A stretch of DNA of 64,000 nucleotides, from positions 62,001-126,000 of the forward strand of contig LDXJ01000057.1 of NCBI GenBank assembly GCA_001029295.1. Direction: 5' to 3'. The translations under genes were made by a program, and so were the position numbers. Below the pieces are notes generated by a model, which had not been told where the DNA came from, ran no database searches, and saw only the letters and a list, made by a program, of their open reading frames with translations. Of this stretch, positions 60,479 to 64,000 are shown in pieces. Source of the stretch: Peptococcaceae bacterium CEB3. Lineage in GTDB: Bacteria > Bacillota > Desulfitobacteriia > Desulfitobacteriales > Desulfitobacteriaceae. Each line of letters opens with the position of its first letter. Within the stretch, counting starts at the first letter, position 1.

Positions 60479-62994
60479 ATACGCTGGGGCTGGTGCTGGC
60501 GAACTTACGCAAAGCCGCGGTGGCGGAGGAAAGACAAGGATATACCAACACGGGTGCCCTGGGCGGATTCAGTGTCTTCCTCAACGGTATACTCCCCCGG
60601 CTGGAACAGCTTGTGCCCGAACGGAACCTGACTTTGATGAGACAGATCGCCTCCCGTTATGCGCATATGAGTCCGCTGAAGCGGCGGGAGGCTTTTCCCG
60701 CCCTTTTGGCGGAGATAGATGGCCTGACGGGGGAGGCGGGAGGTGAGCGGCTGACGGCGGAGAACCGGAGTGTGCTCGGAGAGAGGCAGCCTGCGGCGGA
60801 GAGCCGGGATGAGAGCGGAAAGGGGAGCGCGAAGGATCCCTTGAGGGGTAAGAAGACTGCGGGTGTGACCGGAGAGAGGCTGCAGGCAGCGGCCGGTGGA
60901 CCGGGGGTCCCAGGCCGGTCCGGTGCGCTCAGCCCCGGAGGACATGGGAAAGGGGATGGAGACGGAGCTTCGGGTCCCCGGGAAAAGGTCAAAGATCCGT
61001 CTTTGCAGTTCCTTAAGGGGGTTGGGCCGGAGCGGATGAAGCAATTGCGAGGCCTGGGTCTGGAAACGGCCCGGGACTTACTGCTTTATTTTCCCAGGCG
61101 CTATGAGGAGCGCCGCCTTAAGAGCTTTGAAGAGTTGCGGGATGGGGAGACGGCGAGCGTTTACGGAACGGTGGTCTACGGCCAGCTTTCTCCCGGCAGG
61201 ATCAAGGTGATCAAACTGGGGCTTGAGCAGGGCCGGCATGTTATCCAGGCCGTATGGTTTAACCGGACTTATGTTCTCAGGCAGTATCCGGTCGGGACAC
61301 GGGTAGTGGTTACGGGCAAGGTTCAGTGTCAAAGACATCTTTGTGAAATTCTGGCCACGGACATTGAAAGTGTGGACGGGGAAGGAAGCGCCCGGGACGA
61401 GATCGTCCCCGTGTACTCGGAAACAGCCCGCCTATCTTCCAAAGTACTGCGGGGGATTGTCCGTCAGGTCAGCGACCGGACGGAGGGCTTGTTTCCCGAG
61501 TTTTTGCGGGCGGAGGCCGGCGAGGAGTGGATGGAGCGCGCGCAGGCTTATCGCGAGATTCATTTTCCCCAGTCCGCGGACAGCCTGGCCCGTGCCAGGG
61601 GACGCCTGGTTTGGGAAGAGGTTCTCTTCCTGCAATTGGCGGTTGGCCTGCTGCGCCGGGGGCCGGCGGAAGCGGCGAGTCCGGCCTTAAACAGGGATAC
61701 CGGGCTGGTGGCCGGATTGCTGGCGGGGTTGCCCTTCGGTTTGACCAAAGCACAGGAGCGGGTGATCGGGGAGATCCTGCGGGACATGGCCGGGACGAAA
61801 GGGATGGCTCGGTTAGTTCAGGGTGATGTGGGTTCAGGCAAGACGGTAGTAGCCATGGCGGCTCTGCTGCGGGCCGTGGAGTCCGGCTATCAGGGGGCGA
61901 TGATGGCTCCGACGGAAATTTTGGCTGAACAGCATTATCAGTCCCTGGAAAAGGCCCTTGCTCCTTTGGGGGTGAAGATTGCTCTTCTCCTGGGCAGTCA
62001 AAGCCGTTCTCTGCGTGACGAGACTCTGAGGCGGCTCGCGCTGGGCGAGGTTCAGGTCGCAGTCGGGACCCATGCTTTGATCCAGGAAAGTGTGAGCTTC
62101 CGGCGCCTGGGCTTGGCGGTTACCGATGAGCAGCACCGCTTCGGTGTGCGGCAACGTTCCTTGCTGCAAGGAAAAGGGGAAAGCCCGCACGTCCTTGTTC
62201 TAACGGCGACCCCGATTCCGCGAACTCTGGCTTTGACGCTCTACGGAGACCTGCAACTTTCCGTGATTGACGAGATGCCCGCCGGACGGAAGCCGGTTCT
62301 GACGCGCCGGCTGAGCGAACGGGGCAGACCGAGCCTGGAAAAGTTTATGGAGGAACAGATGAGCCGGGGACGGCAAATTTACGTCGTCTGCCCTCTGGTG
62401 CAGGAGTCTGAAATGTCGGATTTGGTGTCGGCTGAAGAGAGGGCAGAGGCTTTACAAAAACGTTTTCCCCTGCGGCGAATCGCTCTCCTGCACGGCCGGA
62501 TGAAAGGCGGGGAAAAAGAAGCCGTCATGCATGAGTTTCAGCGGGGCGACATTCACATCCTGGTGGCAACCACTGTGGTGGAAGTTGGGGTGAATGTTCC
62601 GAACGCGTCCGTAATGCTGATCGAAGGGGCGGAAAGGTTCGGATTGGCCCAGCTGCACCAATTGCGCGGACGGGTCGGACGGGGCAGCGAGCAGTCCTAC
62701 TGCATCCTGATGTCGGAGGCTAAATCAAGCCGCCGCTTGGAGGCGCTGTGCCGGACCCAGGACGGCTTTATAATCGCGGAAGAGGATCTGCGTCTGCGCG
62801 GGCCGGGAGAACTTATGGGGACCCGGCAGCACGGACTTCCGGAGCTGCGCCTAACAGACTTGTCCCGGGACGGTCTTCTGGTCGAAAAGGCCCATCTCTT
62901 TGCCCAGAAGGTTTTGGCGGAGCCGGGCAGGTATCAAGCCGTGTTTGAGGCGGTATCCGGCCTTTATGATCTCAGTAAAACGGGAATCCACTGA
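60475..62994 (+). CDS. recG: ATP-dependent DNA helicase RecG, N-terminally extended
   Basis: 839 aa against about 690 usually. Residues 1-90 form a helical N-terminal domain; about 90-170 is a Gly/Glu/Arg/Ser-rich low-complexity insertion; wedge/OB domain from about 172 (FLKGVGPERMKQLRGLGLETARDLL). Helicase: GDVGSGKTVVAMAAL (about 449-463), DEQHRFG, TATPIPRTLALTLYGDL, and GRVGRGSEQSYC. Remodels stalled forks. ATG overlaps the sdaAA stop (ATGA). Confidence 0.95.
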   Translation: MNTLGLVLANLRKAAVAEERQGYTNTGALGGFSVFLNGILPRLEQLVPERNLTLMRQIASRYAHMSPLKRREAFPALLAEIDGLTGEAGGERLTAENRSVLGERQPAAESRDESGKGSAKDPLRGKKTAGVTGERLQAAAGGPGVPGRSGALSPGGHGKGDGDGASGPREKVKDPSLQFLKGVGPERMKQLRGLGLETARDLLLYFPRRYEERRLKSFEELRDGETASVYGTVVYGQLSPGRIKVIKLGLEQGRHVIQAVWFNRTYVLRQYPVGTRVVVTGKVQCQRHLCEILATDIESVDGEGSARDEIVPVYSETARLSSKVLRGIVRQVSDRTEGLFPEFLRAEAGEEWMERAQAYREIHFPQSADSLARARGRLVWEEVLFLQLAVGLLRRGPAEAASPALNRDTGLVAGLLAGLPFGLTKAQERVIGEILRDMAGTKGMARLVQGDVGSGKTVVAMAALLRAVESGYQGAMMAPTEILAEQHYQSLEKALAPLGVKIALLLGSQSRSLRDETLRRLALGEVQVAVGTHALIQESVSFRRLGLAVTDEQHRFGVRQRSLLQGKGESPHVLVLTATPIPRTLALTLYGDLQLSVIDEMPAGRKPVLTRRLSERGRPSLEKFMEEQMSRGRQIYVVCPLVQESEMSDLVSAEERAEALQKRFPLRRIALLHGRMKGGEKEAVMHEFQRGDIHILVATTVVEVGVNVPNASVMLIEGAERFGLAQLHQLRGRVGRGSEQSYCILMSEAKSSRRLEALCRTQDGFIIAEEDLRLRGPGELMGTRQHGLPELRLTDLSRDGLLVEKAHLFAQKVLAEPGRYQAVFEAVSGLYDLSKTGIH

Positions 62995-63137
62995 TGACGG
63001 CTTTTTTTACACGATTTTGCCAGGTATGTTTTTTCTCACAGGGCGAATAATAGGGATGGAAGCCGTGAGAAGGGAAAAAACAATGGCGGCAGCGAAGCAG
63101 GTCTGCCGCTCCCATAACAGACAGAGGAGGTGCGCGC

Positions 63138-63266
63138 ATGGCTGACCAAGGGAAAAACGAGATCCGGCTGACTCCCGAAATGGAACAGTTCAAGTACGAG
63201 GTGGCTCAAGAAATTGGCATAGCCAATCGCAAACACAAGCGCTTCCCCAACACCGCCAATAAATAG
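63138..63266 (+). CDS. Short alpha/beta-type small acid-soluble spore protein-like peptide
   Basis: 42 aa. TPEMEQFKYEVAQEIGIA fits the first conserved helix and GPR cleavage region of alpha/beta SASPs (EQLKYEIAxEFGV). The second helix with its DNA-binding residues is missing; the end is NRKHKRFPNTANK. ATG after GAGGAGGTG. It faces gpr, whose product degrades SASPs during germination. It may be a divergent or reduced SASP. Confidence 0.75.
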   Translation: MADQGKNEIRLTPEMEQFKYEVAQEIGIANRKHKRFPNTANK

Positions 63267-63289
63267 GGTCATCGTTAGGATGACAATCA

Positions 63290-63320
63290 GTAAAGGAGCG
63301 GGCCAGGCCCGCTCCTTTAC
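63290..63320. terminator. Long bidirectional terminator hairpin
   Basis: GTAAAGGAGCGGGCC (63290-63304) and GGCCCGCTCCTTTAC (63306-63320), 15 bp perfect around a single base. It serves the convergent SASP and gpr genes. Confidence 0.85.
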
Positions 63321-63390
63321 CTATGCCGCGGAAAGCGCCAAATAACATCCTCCACCGCGACCTGCCACGGTTCCGTGCCGTGGGAGAATT

Positions 63391-64000
63391 TCACTGCAAG
63401 TAATTTTCATAGTCTTCCGGATCGATGCCCGGGTGGAGGCTGAGGCCGAGTGCTCCGGCTATGATCCTGGCGGTAACGTCGATTAAGGAGTCTATTTCTT
63501 TGGGAGTGACCATGAGTGTCCCTTGGTAAGGAGAGAGGACTTTTTCCATGATGTTTTGCATGAATTGGGGATTGAGGCCTTTGTAGATTTTGTATAGGGT
63601 GGGGCTGGTCTTCAACTCATCCAGCAAGACGTCAAGCGTGTTGCCCGAAATGACCGCGGCGTTAACGACGGTGGGCAGGCCGATAGCCAAGACTTTACAG
63701 CCGATGCTTTCCTCGTTAATTCCGGCGCGGTGATTGCCGACCCCGGAGCCCGGGTGGATGCCCGTGTCAGCCAGTTGAATGCTGGTCCCGATGCGTTCCA
63801 AGGATCCGGCGGCCAGGGCATCGACGGCGATAACCAGGTCCGGTTTGACGTGTTCGACAATTCCCCGGATGATCTCGGCGGTTTCAATCCCAGTGAGGCC
63901 GAGAACTCCGGGGGCTATGGCGCTGACCTCGCGGAGCTTGCCCTTCAATTCGTCCGGCGACTGTTTGAACAGATGACGGGTCACCAAGCTTTTGTTGATG
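63391..64000 (-). CDS. gpr: GPR germination endopeptidase (C-terminal part; continues beyond window)
   Basis: About 203 codons to the window edge, still open. LVIAVDALAAGSLERIGTSIQLADTGIHPGSGVGN and INEESIGCKVLAIGLPTVV are hallmark GPR segments. GPR is an aspartic-like protease that degrades SASPs when spores germinate. The N terminus with the propeptide lies to the right of the window. Confidence 0.95.
   Translation of the reverse strand, partial: INKSLVTRHLFKQSPDELKGKLREVSAIAPGVLGLTGIETAEIIRGIVEHVKPDLVIAVDALAAGSLERIGTSIQLADTGIHPGSGVGNHRAGINEESIGCKVLAIGLPTVVNAAVISGNTLDVLLDELKTSPTLYKIYKGLNPQFMQNIMEKVLSPYQGTLMVTPKEIDSLIDVTARIIAGALGLSLHPGIDPEDYENYLQ

Overview
The right half of the window (about 37.9-64.0 kb) is a conserved, GC-rich housekeeping block in a gene order typical of Gram-positive Clostridia: priA-def-fmt-peptidase-rsmB-rlmN-fhaA-fhaB-PP2C-ftsW-pbpA-prkC-rsgA-rpe-thiN, rpmB, asp23-fakA, sdaAB-sdaAA-recG, then a short alpha/beta-type small acid-soluble spore protein facing the germination protease gene gpr. 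This makes the organism an endospore former. GC content, TTG/GTG starts, and the oxygen-sensitive serine dehydratase, PaaK+ACT and formate dehydrogenase remnants fit an anaerobe of the Peptococcaceae/Desulfitobacteriaceae type. That placement is inference; no rRNA is present.

The left part (1-37.8 kb) is accessory DNA. It has a YtrA-type GntR/ABC operon with a clear operator (2.1-5.3 kb), a candidate type I toxin-antitoxin locus (5.3-5.8 kb), mutY, and a MerR/TipA regulator with a 19-bp-spacer promoter. Several TetR-controlled operons follow: tetR-acyl-CoA ligase, tetR-Rph-like phosphotransferase-ICMT, a broken tetR-ABC, and tetR facing an EmrAB/adaptor/ABC efflux cluster. Toxin-antitoxin type pairs are AbrB-Doc, MNT-HEPN and Phd-ParE. 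paaK is followed by an ACT-domain gene.

Between 9 and 38 kb the DNA is strongly rearranged. paaK exists as one full gene, one internally deleted copy and one 135-bp remnant. The 3' end of the rph-like gene, the start of the ICMT gene and part of the SRPBCC gene recur as fragments. Relics include an IS200/IS605 transposase tail, a virginiamycin-B-lyase-like gene, a formate dehydrogenase fragment, a TetR lacking its HTH and a methyltransferase lacking its N terminus. Two dispersed repeat families (about 26.5-27.1 kb and 36.6-37.8 kb) are not explained by any gene I recognise.

Two patterns stand out. First, low-complexity, charged or Pro/Ser-rich insertions sit in several otherwise ordinary housekeeping proteins (MutY, PriA, Fmt, FakA, RecG). 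Second, short tandem repeats and a nearly pure purine tract are frequent between genes. No tRNA, rRNA, CRISPR array, integrase or intact transposase was seen.
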